Shown piece by piece: positions 43,997-53,477 of a stretch of 64,000 nucleotides of DNA (positions within the stretch are counted from its first letter, which is position 1; each line of letters opens with the position of its first letter). This DNA is from Chlorogloeopsis fritschii. GTDB lineage: Bacteria; Cyanobacteriota; Cyanobacteriia; Cyanobacteriales; Nostocaceae. Position numbers and translations under genes: made by a program. The stretch lies in the NCBI RefSeq assembly GCF_043099315.1, contig NZ_CP170746.1; one strand, given 5' to 3'. The notes beneath the pieces were generated by a model. That model was not told the DNA's origin. It saw only the letters and a program-made list of their open reading frames with translations, and made no database searches.

Positions 43997-45673
43997 ATGA
44001 AAACCGTCCTAAATAATCGTCATATCCTCAAACACACCCAGATTCTTACTGCTTTGATATTGACTGGTAGTTTGTCAGTTAGTAGTGGCGTAACACTATT
44101 AAAAAGCGCCACAGCTAGTCAAAACAATTCGTTAGCAGAAACAGTCAACGAATTTCAAAAAGGAAATATTAAAAAAGGTGGTTTACCACAGCCAGTGGCT
44201 AGGGCTGTATTGCAAAATCTCTCTCGTCAAGAAGGAATTTTGCCCAGCAAACTAAAAATTATTGAATACAGTCAACAGACTTGGCGCAACGGATGTCTGG
44301 ATTTACCCAAGCCTGATGAACTCTGTACCCAAGCATTAGTTCCAGGTTGGCGGGTTATAGCGTCTAATGGCAGCCAAAGATGGATTTACCACACTAATAG
44401 TAGTGGAAGTAATTTACGGTTAGCAAATTCTGATACTCCCACAAACAACCAATCAAAAAACTTACCAAACTCAGTTAGAAATGCTGTTTTCAAAGCTGGA
44501 TCTAAACGCTTGAATCAACCAATTTCTCGGTTCAAAATCGTTGAGGCACAACGAAGAACCTGGAGAGATGGCTGTTTGGAATTAGCTGACCGAAATACAA
44601 ATTGCATCCAAGTTTTAGTACCAGGTTGGCGAGTAGTTGCTAACGCAGATAATCAAACTTTGGTTTATCACACCAATGAATCTGGTTCTATCATCAGATT
44701 AAATCAACGAGAAAGCCAAATTAGTAGTAATAAGTTACCCCAAAAAGTGAGCGATGCGATTTTAAAAGCAGCATCTCAACGCACAGGATTGCCAATTTCT
44801 CAACTACGCATTACTAACGTTAAACAAATAACTACTGATGGTTGTTTAGGTTTAGCACGTCCTGATGAAGCTTGCATTCAGATTGCCCAAAAAGCTTGGG
44901 AAGTAACTGTACAAGCACCAAAACAACGCCTAGTTTATCGTGCTAGCCAGGATGCTTCTCAAGTTAGGCTCAATGAAAACGCAAGTCGCGTTACCTTACC
45001 AAAATCCATTACCAACGCTGTTTTGGAAGATGCATCTGAGGAGTTGGGATTACCTGTTTCTCAATTGCGTATAGTTGAGGTAGAACGGCGAGAATGGCCA
45101 GATCGCTGTTTGGGTATCAGTGAACCACTAATTTTATGCACCCCCAGTATTGTACCTGGTTGGCGAGTAACTGTTGGCGATGGAGAACAGCGTTTGGTTT
45201 ATCGCGTTGGTGAACCAAATACAATCAAGTTTGACAGACGAGCTAGCAAAATTACTCGCAACGATAGCTTGAACCCTGTGTCAATTCCAACAAGCGAATT
45301 GCCACCACCATTAGAAAGTGGGATGGTTTTTCGCCAAATTTCCAGTGGCGGCTTTGCTGGTAGAACCTATGAAACTGTGCTGCTCGATGACGGAAGTTTG
45401 ATTCGAGTTCGCATAGGTGATGCTAACGACTCAGAACGTAGCGTTCGCCGAATTTCTTTGCAGCAACTGCGACAGTTTCAAAGACTGTTAGCAGAAAATG
45501 GATCTGATTCATTCCAGAATTTGAGTTATCCAGCCCCCACAGGCGCTGCGGATTACATCACCTATACTTTAACTAGTCCAGATGGTACGGTTCAATTCAA
45601 CGATATTTCTCAAAATCGCTTACCCAAAAATTTGCAGGTAGTACTTAAAGCCTGGAATCAACTGATTCAGTAG
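43997..45673 (+). CDS. secreted protein with four tandem two-cysteine repeats
   Basis: I do not recognise this family. The 558-aa protein has a signal peptide (about residues 15-40). Four repeats of about 85-90 residues follow, starting near residues 60, 153, 243 and 330. Each begins LP-x2-V/I (such as LPQPVARAVLQN), continues through a helical stretch and an L-R/K-I-V/I strand, and has the pattern W-R-x-GCL-x-L with a second Cys about 10 residues later, then VPGWRV and a L/I-VYH/R strand. The Cys pair in each repeat suggests one disulphide per unit in the periplasm. Repeat 3 has diverged (KAWEV instead of PGWRV). A different C-terminal domain of about 120 residues (from about 440) carries FRQISSGGFAGRTYETVLL. 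A protease-inhibitor-like or cell-wall role is possible but not shown. Confidence 0.72.
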   Translation: MKTVLNNRHILKHTQILTALILTGSLSVSSGVTLLKSATASQNNSLAETVNEFQKGNIKKGGLPQPVARAVLQNLSRQEGILPSKLKIIEYSQQTWRNGCLDLPKPDELCTQALVPGWRVIASNGSQRWIYHTNSSGSNLRLANSDTPTNNQSKNLPNSVRNAVFKAGSKRLNQPISRFKIVEAQRRTWRDGCLELADRNTNCIQVLVPGWRVVANADNQTLVYHTNESGSIIRLNQRESQISSNKLPQKVSDAILKAASQRTGLPISQLRITNVKQITTDGCLGLARPDEACIQIAQKAWEVTVQAPKQRLVYRASQDASQVRLNENASRVTLPKSITNAVLEDASEELGLPVSQLRIVEVERREWPDRCLGISEPLILCTPSIVPGWRVTVGDGEQRLVYRVGEPNTIKFDRRASKITRNDSLNPVSIPTSELPPPLESGMVFRQISSGGFAGRTYETVLLDDGSLIRVRIGDANDSERSVRRISLQQLRQFQRLLAENGSDSFQNLSYPAPTGAADYITYTLTSPDGTVQFNDISQNRLPKNLQVVLKAWNQLIQ

Positions 45674-45692
45674 CATACATAAAAAAGACAAC

Positions 45693-46373
45693 ATGAGTGA
45701 GACGCCAACTCAAAAGATTCAGAACGATTTTGATCGAATTGCACTGTTAGAACCAGCGCAATGGGATCACAACAGCCACTATCACGGTTTTTTACTTAAG
45801 CAATTACCATCTAATTGCGAGAGTATTCTAGAAATTGGCTGTGGCACTGGCGTTTTCACTCGCCTTTTAGCTGAACGTTGTGACAGAGTGGTTGCAATAG
45901 ACTTATCTCCAAAAATGATAGAAGTTGCTCAACGACAGTCTGGAGGTTATGCAAATATAAAATTCCAGGTTGCGGATATATTGAAGTGGGAGTTTCCAGT
46001 TGAGCAATTTGATGTCATTGCCTCTATTGCAACTATTCATCACTTACCAGTTGAGAATTTATTGCCTAATTTGCAGGTTGCTTTAAAACCAGGTGGAAAG
46101 CTAGTGATTCTAGACTTGCTCAAAAGTGAGAGCATCCAAGACACTTTGAGCGATTTAATGGCTGTTCCACTTAACTTGATATTTAAAATCCTCAAAAACA
46201 GGCGCATCAACCCGACGCGGGAAGCAATAGAAGCATGGAGAGAGCATGGGCGCACAGATAATTACCTCACCTTATCGCAAGCAAAGCAAATCTATACACA
46301 TTTCCTGCCAGGAGTGAATGTGAGAAAGCACTTGTTTTGGCGTTATTCAGTAGTATGGGAAAAATCATTATAG
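45693..46373 (+). CDS. class I SAM-dependent methyltransferase
   Basis: The 226-aa protein has the SAM-binding motif ILEIGCGTGVFTRLLAE, then VVAIDLSPKMIEVAQ, FDVIASIATIHHLP and KPGGKLVILDLL, the standard order of motifs I-IV. The substrate cannot be inferred. It starts 19 bp after the repeat-protein stop on the same strand, so the two may be co-transcribed. Two hairpins follow its stop. Confidence 0.88.
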   Translation: MSETPTQKIQNDFDRIALLEPAQWDHNSHYHGFLLKQLPSNCESILEIGCGTGVFTRLLAERCDRVVAIDLSPKMIEVAQRQSGGYANIKFQVADILKWEFPVEQFDVIASIATIHHLPVENLLPNLQVALKPGGKLVILDLLKSESIQDTLSDLMAVPLNLIFKILKNRRINPTREAIEAWREHGRTDNYLTLSQAKQIYTHFLPGVNVRKHLFWRYSVVWEKSL

Positions 46374-46411
46374 CAATCTGCTAACTCAAATCTTGCATAT
46401 ATGCTCTTGTC

Positions 46412-46462
46412 AGCCAAGAAATTTATTTCTTGGCTAAAAGCTAAAGTCAGTTAAAACTGACT
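46412..46462. terminator. two hairpins after the methyltransferase gene
   Basis: AGCCAAGAAA-TTTA-TTTCTTGGCT (46412-46435) is a perfect 10-bp stem. GTCAGTT-AA-AACTGAC (46447-46462) follows, and CAGTTTTAACT recurs at about 46479. They probably end the methyltransferase transcript. Confidence 0.6.
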
Positions 46463-46497
46463 GAAAATCTTACCTAGTCAGTTTTAACTCAATAACA

Positions 46498-46564
46498 GTA
46501 AGGTGGGTACTTTTAATAACGCAAAAACAAGGGTTTGAGGAAAGTTAGACAGTGCCCACCCTAC
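46498..46564. repeat. 67-bp palindromic dispersed element, copy 2
   Basis: It starts GTAAGGTGGGTACTTTTAA and ends GACAGTGCCCACCCTAC, with the interior CAAGGGTTTGAGGAAAGTTA shared with copy 1. The left end differs from the other copies around TACTTTTAATAAC, so the hairpin is weakened. Confidence 0.85.
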
Positions 46565-46625
46565 AAAAATCGTAATAAAGTTTAGTTGTGGCAGTTTTAA
46601 CTCAGAGCTTGCACTACTCTCAAAA

Positions 46626-46692
46626 GTAAGGTGGGCACTGTTCACAACATAAAAACAAGGATTTGAGGGAAGTTAGACAGTGCCCACCCTAC
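46626..46692. repeat. 67-bp palindromic dispersed element, copy 3
   Basis: It starts GTAAGGTGGGCACTGTTC and ends GACAGTGCCCACCCTAC, giving nearly perfect inverted ends. It lies 61 bp after copy 2 in the same orientation. Confidence 0.85.
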
Positions 46693-46803
46693 AAAAATCT
46701 AAATGTTCTTATTTAGAAACTACTGTTGGCAACCGTAATACTGATAAAAATATTTGTATATTATAGTGTAATTAAAAATTTGAATTAATACTGCTAAAGA
46801 CAG

Positions 46804-47403
46804 ATGAGCAAACAGGGCAGACACTTACATCACAGTTGGGTTCAGTCTCAAGAGCCTGCCAACTTAGACTTGAGACTGCAACCGATACAACAAAAAGAGC
46901 CAATGTTTTACTATTTTGCCTATGGTTCGTGTATGTGTCCGGTAGATTTGAAGCGATCGCTTGGCGAAAATACCCACTGTTATGTAATTGGCTCTGGAAT
47001 ACTCAAAGGCTATCGACTGGGTTTTTATCGCTATTCCCCATTTCGTAAATGTGGGGTATTGGATATAGTCAAAGATTCAGCCAGTACAGTACACGGTGTA
47101 CTCTACCAGCTACCGATGCGGGTGAGCGATCGCTTGGATGAACGAGAAGATGTGCCACACGGCGGTTATCGCCACGAATATATAGATATTCACTGCCAAG
47201 GGCAAGTTTACAATCGTGTTCGTACTTACGTAGTAGTTAATAAATTATCAAAAGAATTTGCACCTAATGACTGGTACTTTAATGTAGTCTTGCGCGGTGC
47301 AGTCACCTGTGGATTACCAGAAGAATATTGCTGGAATTTATTTAATCATATGTACCAATTGCAACAGAACCATCAACTGCAACAAGTCCGGCGATCGGCT
47401 TAA
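46804..47403 (+). CDS. gamma-glutamylcyclotransferase-like (AIG2/GGCT-fold) protein
   Basis: The fold signature FYYFAYGSCM (canonical YGSNM) begins at residue 34 of the reading frame, so translation may instead start at the ATG at 46903; neither start has a strong RBS. Further motifs are GSGILKGYRLGFYR, VHGVLYQLP and the Asp/Glu-rich DRLDEREDVPHGGY that contains the catalytic Glu in GGCT enzymes. Family members release 5-oxoproline from gamma-glutamyl amines or peptides. Cys for Asn in the YGSNM motif is unusual. The C-terminal tail is Gln-rich. Confidence 0.75.
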   Translation: MSKQGRHLHHSWVQSQEPANLDLRLQPIQQKEPMFYYFAYGSCMCPVDLKRSLGENTHCYVIGSGILKGYRLGFYRYSPFRKCGVLDIVKDSASTVHGVLYQLPMRVSDRLDEREDVPHGGYRHEYIDIHCQGQVYNRVRTYVVVNKLSKEFAPNDWYFNVVLRGAVTCGLPEEYCWNLFNHMYQLQQNHQLQQVRRSA

Positions 47404-47990
47404 GCACCAAAATTACTTGCTTAGAACTATAACATTCAGAAGATTGGTACTATCCAAGTTAGCGAAAAGTATTAAAGCGAATATTGCCAGGAAATATAGT
47501 GCCACAATCCTCACATTTTTGTTTGGGAAAGCGTTTGGAAGCGTGATGTATTGTAGGCGATCGCTTTCCTCAGACGCTTTTGTCACTCTGAGAGAAAAAT
47601 AGGGTGCCACTCTAATAACAACTCCCTAGATAGACCCCAACCTCAAACACCACAAACTAAAATATAAATTGAGCCATTCAACGGGTGTAGTGAATTTTTG
47701 GTTCCATACGGGTGTAATAAACAGGCGATCGCATCCAGTTTGGTTTTACTGACAACCACCATCAAACAACATAGTTCTGTTTGTATCAATTTGGTTCAAA
47801 ACAAAATAGTATTCAAAATTTTGCCTACATAGAATTTAATATTGTTTAGATGAAACTGGTTGAAAACGTCAAAGCCAGTGCAAAAGAAAATAAATAAATT
47901 AGCTGAGAACATTAGTTCAAAAATTTGGAACCAATTCCCAATTATTAACCTGAAGATGACAGACTCTCAACCAAGGGTTAGGAGGTTTCA
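47404..47990. promoter_or_regulatory. gene-free stretch upstream of the dioxygenase-like gene
   Basis: Open frames here lack RBS and family signal. Two HIP1-type sites occur (about 47560 and 47725). TTTTGGTTCCATACGGGTGTAATA sits near 47695. A strong RBS (AGGAGG) is 5 bp before the ATG at 47991. No defined operator is seen. Confidence 0.4.
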
Positions 47991-48746
47991 ATGGAACGCG
48001 AGTATTTTTATTCGATTATGAATGGACAGGGAACATTGGATTATGAGATTTATTTAAATACTCACGCTTTACTTTCCTGCCAGAAAGACTATCAGGAATT
48101 GTGCAACCAAGATGAACTTCAGTTTCAAATTGTTCATCAGTCAGAAGAACTTTGGATGAAGCTTATTGCTTATACACTTTTAGATATTGATGACTATATT
48201 CAAAAAGAAAATACTAACAGAGTTATTACGCTTTTTAACCGAGTTCATGGAATCCAAAAAATCATGATCCAACAATTGAGCCTTTTGGAAACCATGTCAC
48301 CAAAAGAATATCAGGAGATACGCATACACTTAGGAAATGGTAGTGGACAAGAATCTCCTGGTTTTCGCACTATTATGAAAATGTATCAACCTTTGTGGAA
48401 GTCTTTTAAAACTTTTTATTTGGATAAACATGGACTGACTTTAGAAAAAATTTATGATACTGAGTATTCTCATTGCAATGCTTACATGATTGCAGAAGCT
48501 TTAGCAGAGTATGATGAACTGTTCCAAAAATTCCGTTATCATCACATTCAACTGATTCATAGAACTATAGGAATGGGTTCTCAATCTTTGAAAGGACGTC
48601 CTGTAGAATTGCTAGAAAGTGGAATGCGTATGAAATTTTTTCCAGAACTTTGGGAAGTCAGAAATAAAATGACCGATGCTTGGGGATTACAATACGGTAA
48701 AGTTAGAGAATCTATTGCTAATAAGGAAAAGTCTATTGCTATCTAA
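47991..48746 (+). CDS. tryptophan 2,3-dioxygenase-superfamily heme protein, atypical substrate loop
   Basis: The 251-aa protein matches the TDO family: YLNTHALLSCQ, then DELQFQIVHQSEELWMK with the distal H49, GNGSGQESPGFR with the substrate-carboxylate Arg, and RYHHIQLIHRTIG with the probable proximal heme ligand H185, followed by FFPELWEVRN. True TDOs have GTGGSSG between the IG and FFPEL motifs to hold the substrate amino group. Here the equally long segment reads MGSQSLKGRPVELLESG, without GTGG. It may use another indole or a modified tryptophan. It heads a run with a kynureninase-like and an SBP56-type gene; the intergenic gaps of 135 and 116 bp allow co-transcription. The first two genes look more AT-rich than the third. 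Confidence 0.82.
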   Translation: MEREYFYSIMNGQGTLDYEIYLNTHALLSCQKDYQELCNQDELQFQIVHQSEELWMKLIAYTLLDIDDYIQKENTNRVITLFNRVHGIQKIMIQQLSLLETMSPKEYQEIRIHLGNGSGQESPGFRTIMKMYQPLWKSFKTFYLDKHGLTLEKIYDTEYSHCNAYMIAEALAEYDELFQKFRYHHIQLIHRTIGMGSQSLKGRPVELLESGMRMKFFPELWEVRNKMTDAWGLQYGKVRESIANKEKSIAI

Positions 48747-48881
48747 TTTCGACTTAATTTATGTAGCTATAGGTGTTTTTATGTTCAATTTTATTGTGAG
48801 ATATAAATCAACAAAATATTAGTATTTGTCGTAAAAACAATCAAGTTTATAAATGACTAATTCAATGTTATCGGATTAGTA

Positions 48882-50006
48882 ATGGTGAATCAATATAAAC
48901 AGCGCTTTTTTATTCCTGAAGGTATTTATTTACTAAACCACTCCGTAGGATGTCTTCCCCAAAAAACAGCTTTAGAAAAAGAGTATTTCTTTGATTTATG
49001 GAAATTACAGGGTGGTAATGCTTGGGAGGAATGGCTGAAATTAATCGATGAATTCTGCAAATCTCTCTCTACTTTAATTCATAGTAATTCTGAGGAGATT
49101 TGTCCTCAAACTAATGTGTCTTCCGCAATTTGTAAAATTCTACATTCGCTTCCACCACGTCAAGGCAGAAGCAAAATTATACTTTCAGAAGTTGATTTTC
49201 CATCGATGGGATTTGCTTTATCTCAAATGGAGAGGAGCGGCTACCAAATTCAATTCCTACCTGCCAAGGATAATCAGTTATTTTTAGATAGCTGGAAACA
49301 GCATCTTACAAAAGATACTCAACTTGCGTTTATTACTCATGTTAATTATGGTAATAGCTTCTTAAATCCGGTCAAAGAAATCATTCAATCTGCCAGAGAA
49401 CAAGGCATCTTTACAGTAGTTGATATTGCCCAATCTGTTGGTGTGATACCGATTGATGTTACTGTATGGAATGCTGATTTTGTAATAGGTTCGTCTATTA
49501 AATGGTTATGTGGAGGCCCAGGTGCAGCATTTCTTTGGGCGAATTCGGAAAGTATTTTAAGTTTTGCTCCAGTTGATGTGGGTTGGTTTTCTCATGAAAA
49601 TCCCTGGGAATTTAACATTCATAATTTTCAATATGCGAAGAACGCTAAACGTTTTTGGGGAGGAACTCCCTCTGTTCTCCCTTTTGTTATTGCTAAGGTA
49701 GGTATTGATGAAATTAACAGCATTGGTGTAGATAAAATTCGCTCTCACAATTTAGTATTAACAGAACGTCTAATTCAGGCTGCTCGAACCAAAAGGTTAA
49801 GTGTGCTTACACCTACTGAAGCTTCAGAGCGTGGAGGAACGGTTGTTATTCAATTTAATAATCCTCAAAAAGCTTATGAAAAATTCAAAAAGGAAAATAT
49901 TTTCATAGATATTAGACCCAACTTTGGTTTGCGTTTTTCCCCTCACATATACAATGATGGGGAAGAAATAGATAAAGTCATTTATTGGATGCAAGATGAA
50001 GATTAA
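48882..50006 (+). CDS. PLP-dependent kynureninase-like / class V aminotransferase-fold enzyme
   Basis: This 374-aa fold-type I PLP enzyme has the start IYLLNHSVGCLPQKT, the cofactor region SEVDFPSMGFALSQ, VDIAQSVGVIPIDV with the PLP-pyridine Asp, and GSSIKWLCGGPGAAF, whose K207 should form the Schiff base. The GGPG segment and the late FGLRFSPHIYND agree with kynureninases, which split kynurenine into anthranilate and alanine. Placement directly after a TDO-like gene supports a role in a kynurenine-like route. No kynurenine formamidase is nearby. Other class V reactions (for example desulfurase or epimerase) remain possible. Confidence 0.75.
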   Translation: MVNQYKQRFFIPEGIYLLNHSVGCLPQKTALEKEYFFDLWKLQGGNAWEEWLKLIDEFCKSLSTLIHSNSEEICPQTNVSSAICKILHSLPPRQGRSKIILSEVDFPSMGFALSQMERSGYQIQFLPAKDNQLFLDSWKQHLTKDTQLAFITHVNYGNSFLNPVKEIIQSAREQGIFTVVDIAQSVGVIPIDVTVWNADFVIGSSIKWLCGGPGAAFLWANSESILSFAPVDVGWFSHENPWEFNIHNFQYAKNAKRFWGGTPSVLPFVIAKVGIDEINSIGVDKIRSHNLVLTERLIQAARTKRLSVLTPTEASERGGTVVIQFNNPQKAYEKFKKENIFIDIRPNFGLRFSPHIYNDGEEIDKVIYWMQDED

Positions 50007-50122
50007 AAGATATATCTAGAAAATCTTTAAGACAAAGTTTTGATTATACTTCCAGTGTATGCATCCGAGAAAATAGGAATAGTCTGCATATGATTTCTAA
50101 GAATTCATCGGAGGTGTAAAAT

Positions 50123-51475
50123 ATGACTCATGCTTGTTGCGGCCCTGGCTACGCTTCTCCAGAAGCGGCAATTAAAGCAGAACGCGAAAAGATTCTTTAT
50201 GCGATCGCCCTCTATACAGGTACAGGTATCGAAGCACCAGATTATCTTGCCACTGTAGATGTCGATCCCAATTCCCCGACTTACTCTCAAGTCATTCATC
50301 GTCTGCCTATGCCCTATCTTGGCGATGAATTACATCATTTTGGCTGGAATGCTTGCAGCTCGTGTCATAGTGATAGCAGTAAATCTCGGCGCTTTTTAGT
50401 TATTCCTGGACTGCGTTCTAGCCGAGTTTATATTGTTGATACGGCAGATGCCCGTACTCCCAAACTTTATAAAATCATTGAACCAGAAGAAATCAAAGCA
50501 AAAACCAATTTAACAGCCCCTCACACAGTCCACTGCCTAGCCGATAGCCACGTAATGATTTCTATGTTAGGTGATGGTGAAGGCAATGGCCCCGGCGGCT
50601 TTTTGTTGCTGGACAAGAATTTTGATATTGTCGGGCGCTGGGAACGTCAAGCCGACGCCATGCGGTTTAATTACGATTTCTGGTATCAACCGCGACATAA
50701 TGTCATGGTGAGTAGCGAATGGGGCGCACCGAAAACTTTTTATCCTGGTTTTGAGTTGAATGACGTAGCAGCCGGAAAATACGGGCATCATTTGCATTTC
50801 TGGGATTGGTCAAAACACGAAATTATTGAAAGTTTTGATTTAGGTGAAGAAGGAACCATCCCCTTAGAAGTGCGTTTTCACCATAACCCTGAGAGTACGC
50901 ATGGATTTGTTGGTGCTGCACTCAGCAGTAATGTTTGGCACTGGTACAAATCCAACGGACATTGGCAAATAGAAAAAGTTATTGATGTAGCCTCGGTGGA
51001 AGTAGAAGGCTGGCCAATTCCCGTACCATCTTTAATTACCGATATCCTGATTTCAATGGACGATCGCTTTGTTTACTTCTCCAACTGGTTGCACGGCGAT
51101 ATTCGTCAGTATGACATCAGCAACCCTTCCCAACCCCAACTCACGGGACAGGTTTGGTGCGGTGGTTTGCTTGGTAATGGCAGCGAAGTTCAAGCTCATA
51201 AATTGGCTGGTGGCCCGCAGATGCTACAACTAAGTTTGGATGGTAAGCGGCTTTATGTCACAAATTCTCTATTTAGTAGTTGGGATAATCAGTTTTACCC
51301 GAATTTATCCAAGACAGGTTCCTATTTGTTGCAGATTGACTGCGATACTGAAAATGGCGGTATGAAAATTAACCATGATTTCTACGTTGATTTTAGTAAA
51401 GAACCAGCTGGCCCCGCTCGTGCGCACGAAATGCGTTATCCAGGTGGCGATTGCACCTCTGATATTTGGGTATAA
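50123..51475 (+). CDS. selenium-binding protein 56 / methanethiol-oxidase family protein
   Basis: The 450-aa protein starts THACCGPGYASPEAA with the conserved CCGPGY, continues with LHHFGWNACSSCHSD and VIPGLRSSRVYI, and has multiple His residues (TAPHTVHCLADSH, GKYGHHLHFWDW, VRFHHNPESTHGFVG, VQAHKLAGGPQM). Members form a beta-propeller and oxidise methanethiol to formaldehyde, hydrogen peroxide and sulfide; selenium or copper has been reported as cofactor. A strong RBS (GGAGG) precedes the ATG. It is convergent with uup (19-bp gap). Its link with the two preceding genes may be functional or just positional. Confidence 0.88.
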   Translation: MTHACCGPGYASPEAAIKAEREKILYAIALYTGTGIEAPDYLATVDVDPNSPTYSQVIHRLPMPYLGDELHHFGWNACSSCHSDSSKSRRFLVIPGLRSSRVYIVDTADARTPKLYKIIEPEEIKAKTNLTAPHTVHCLADSHVMISMLGDGEGNGPGGFLLLDKNFDIVGRWERQADAMRFNYDFWYQPRHNVMVSSEWGAPKTFYPGFELNDVAAGKYGHHLHFWDWSKHEIIESFDLGEEGTIPLEVRFHHNPESTHGFVGAALSSNVWHWYKSNGHWQIEKVIDVASVEVEGWPIPVPSLITDILISMDDRFVYFSNWLHGDIRQYDISNPSQPQLTGQVWCGGLLGNGSEVQAHKLAGGPQMLQLSLDGKRLYVTNSLFSSWDNQFYPNLSKTGSYLLQIDCDTENGGMKINHDFYVDFSKEPAGPARAHEMRYPGGDCTSDIWV

Positions 51476-51494
51476 TTGATACTGTTGATATTCT

Positions 51495-53426
51495 CTAAGA
51501 CTCCATTTCAGCTAATTCTAACCAGCGCTCTGTTGCCACATCTATGGCTTGCTTTAGTGTTTCCACCTCTTCGTAGAGTTTTTGTACTTGGGTGTAATTG
51601 CCTGGCGGCACTTTGGAGAGCGCTTTTTCTGTTTCTGTTTTCTCAGCTTCTAATTGAGCAATTTTACCTTCGAGTTCTTCAAATTCCCGCCTTTCCCAAG
51701 TTGAGAGTCTGCGCCGTTTTTTCTGTTCTGGTTGTGGGGGTTGAGAATTTACTTTCTCTGCCTCTAAATTTTTCGGCTTTTCCTTAGTATTATTAGTTGC
51801 TTGCTGCTTTTCTTCTTCAGCTTTTTTGTAATCTAGATAAACTGAGTAATTACCAGGATACTGTCGAATATTTCCTCCTTCTTCGAGGGCAAAGATAGTA
51901 TCTACTGTCCGATCGAGAAAATAGCGATCGTGGGAGACAACAATCACACAGCCGTTAAAATCTTCTAAATATTCTTCCAGAATTGCTAACGTTTGTACAT
52001 CCAAATCATTCGTCGGTTCATCTAATATCAAAACATTCGGGGCACCCATCAAAACGCGCAATAAAAATAAGCGTCGTTTTTCTCCTCCAGAAAGTTTATG
52101 AATGGGAGCATATTGCTGATTCCCAGGAAATAAAAATCGCTCTAGCATTTGGGAAGCAGTAATTTTAGTACCGTCAGAAATTTGAACGTATTCCCCTTCT
52201 TCTTTAATGTATTCAATCACGCGCTGATTTTCGTTCAACGCTGTCAATAATTCTTCAGAATGTTGGTCAAAATAGCCAATGTGAATGGTAGTACCAATGT
52301 CCACATTACCCGCATCCGGCTGCACGCGCCCGGTAATAATATCCATCAATGTAGACTTACCCGCACCATTACCACCAATAATGCCAATCCGGTCTTCTGG
52401 GTTAAATTCGTAGGTAAAATTTTTAATTAAGGTACGCCCATTGTAAGCTTTGGAAATATTTTCCAGTTCGATAACTTTTTTGCCGATCCGACGACTGGCT
52501 GTAGAAATATCAACTTTTCCCTGAGCTTGTTTAAACTCAGTTGCTTGCATATCACTAATCCGATCTATTCTAGCTTTTTGTTTAGTACTTCTGGCTTTTG
52601 GCCCTCTTTTCAACCATTCCAATTCGCGCCGCAATACTCCCTGAAATTTACGCTGACTGCTCAGAGCGGATTCTTCTGCTTCGGCTTTCTTTTCTAGATA
52701 GTATGAATAATTCCCAGAGTAGGTATAGATGTCGCCTCGATCGATTTCTATAATGCGGTTGGTGACGCGATCTAAAAAATAGCGATCGTGAGTAATCAGC
52801 AACAGCGCACCACGATAGCGATTTAAATAACTTTGCAGCCACTCGACAGAATTTGCATCTAAATGGTTTGTTGGCTCATCCATCAATAATAAATCTGGCT
52901 CTGATAGCAAAGCTGTGGCTAAAGCGATACGCTTGCGATAACCTCCAGACAAAGTTTCGATGCGAGCATTAAAATCTGTAATTCCTAATTTGGAGAGGAT
53001 GATTTTAGCGTTGGTTTCTAATTCCCAAGCACCATTTGCATCCATACGCTGCATTACCGCAGAAAGGCGAGACATCAACTGACTATTGTCTGGCTCGTGA
53101 GCTAATTGTTCGGAAATTTCTTCATACTCACGTACCAAAGCCATTTCTTCACCACTATCAGCAAAAACTTGCTCTAAAACTGTATGATTCTCATCTAAAT
53201 CTGGCTGTTGGGGCAAGTATATAATTTTCGCACCAGAATTAACAAAAATTTGCCCGCCATCAATTGGTTCTAATCCAGCAATCATTTTTAATAATGTTGA
53301 TTTGCCAGAACCATTAGTACCAATTAAACCGACTTTATCAGTTGCATCTAAACTAAAGCTTGCATCTTTAAGAATTTCTTTAATGCCAAAATCTTTTTTA
53401 ACTGATTGCAGTGTAATCAGACTCAT
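51495..53426 (-). CDS. uup: ABC-F ATPase, Uup-type
   Basis: The 643-aa protein has two ABC domains without membrane segments. Walker A motifs are GTNGSGKST and GGNGAGKST; signatures are LSGGYRKR and LSGGEKRR; Walker B segments are LLLMDEPTNHLD and VLILDEPTNDLD. A basic linker (RELEWLKRGPKARSTKQKA) joins the domains, and the C-terminus is a charged coiled coil (from RRRLSTWERREFEELEG), which marks Uup. ABC-F proteins act on ribosomes or on stalled replication/transposition intermediates. It is a monocistronic unit, convergent with the SBP56 gene. Confidence 0.92.
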   Translation of the reverse strand: MSLITLQSVKKDFGIKEILKDASFSLDATDKVGLIGTNGSGKSTLLKMIAGLEPIDGGQIFVNSGAKIIYLPQQPDLDENHTVLEQVFADSGEEMALVREYEEISEQLAHEPDNSQLMSRLSAVMQRMDANGAWELETNAKIILSKLGITDFNARIETLSGGYRKRIALATALLSEPDLLLMDEPTNHLDANSVEWLQSYLNRYRGALLLITHDRYFLDRVTNRIIEIDRGDIYTYSGNYSYYLEKKAEAEESALSSQRKFQGVLRRELEWLKRGPKARSTKQKARIDRISDMQATEFKQAQGKVDISTASRRIGKKVIELENISKAYNGRTLIKNFTYEFNPEDRIGIIGGNGAGKSTLMDIITGRVQPDAGNVDIGTTIHIGYFDQHSEELLTALNENQRVIEYIKEEGEYVQISDGTKITASQMLERFLFPGNQQYAPIHKLSGGEKRRLFLLRVLMGAPNVLILDEPTNDLDVQTLAILEEYLEDFNGCVIVVSHDRYFLDRTVDTIFALEEGGNIRQYPGNYSVYLDYKKAEEEKQQATNNTKEKPKNLEAEKVNSQPPQPEQKKRRRLSTWERREFEELEGKIAQLEAEKTETEKALSKVPPGNYTQVQKLYEEVETLKQAIDVATERWLELAEMES

Positions 53427-53477
53427 AATAATTTCAAATTTAAACCTCTTGCACTCATTCTATTGTTAAACAATTCG

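Noticed and set aside
47297..47610. Overlapping open frames on both strands after the GGCT-like gene
   Set aside because: No RBS or motif; one overlaps the end of the real gene in another frame.
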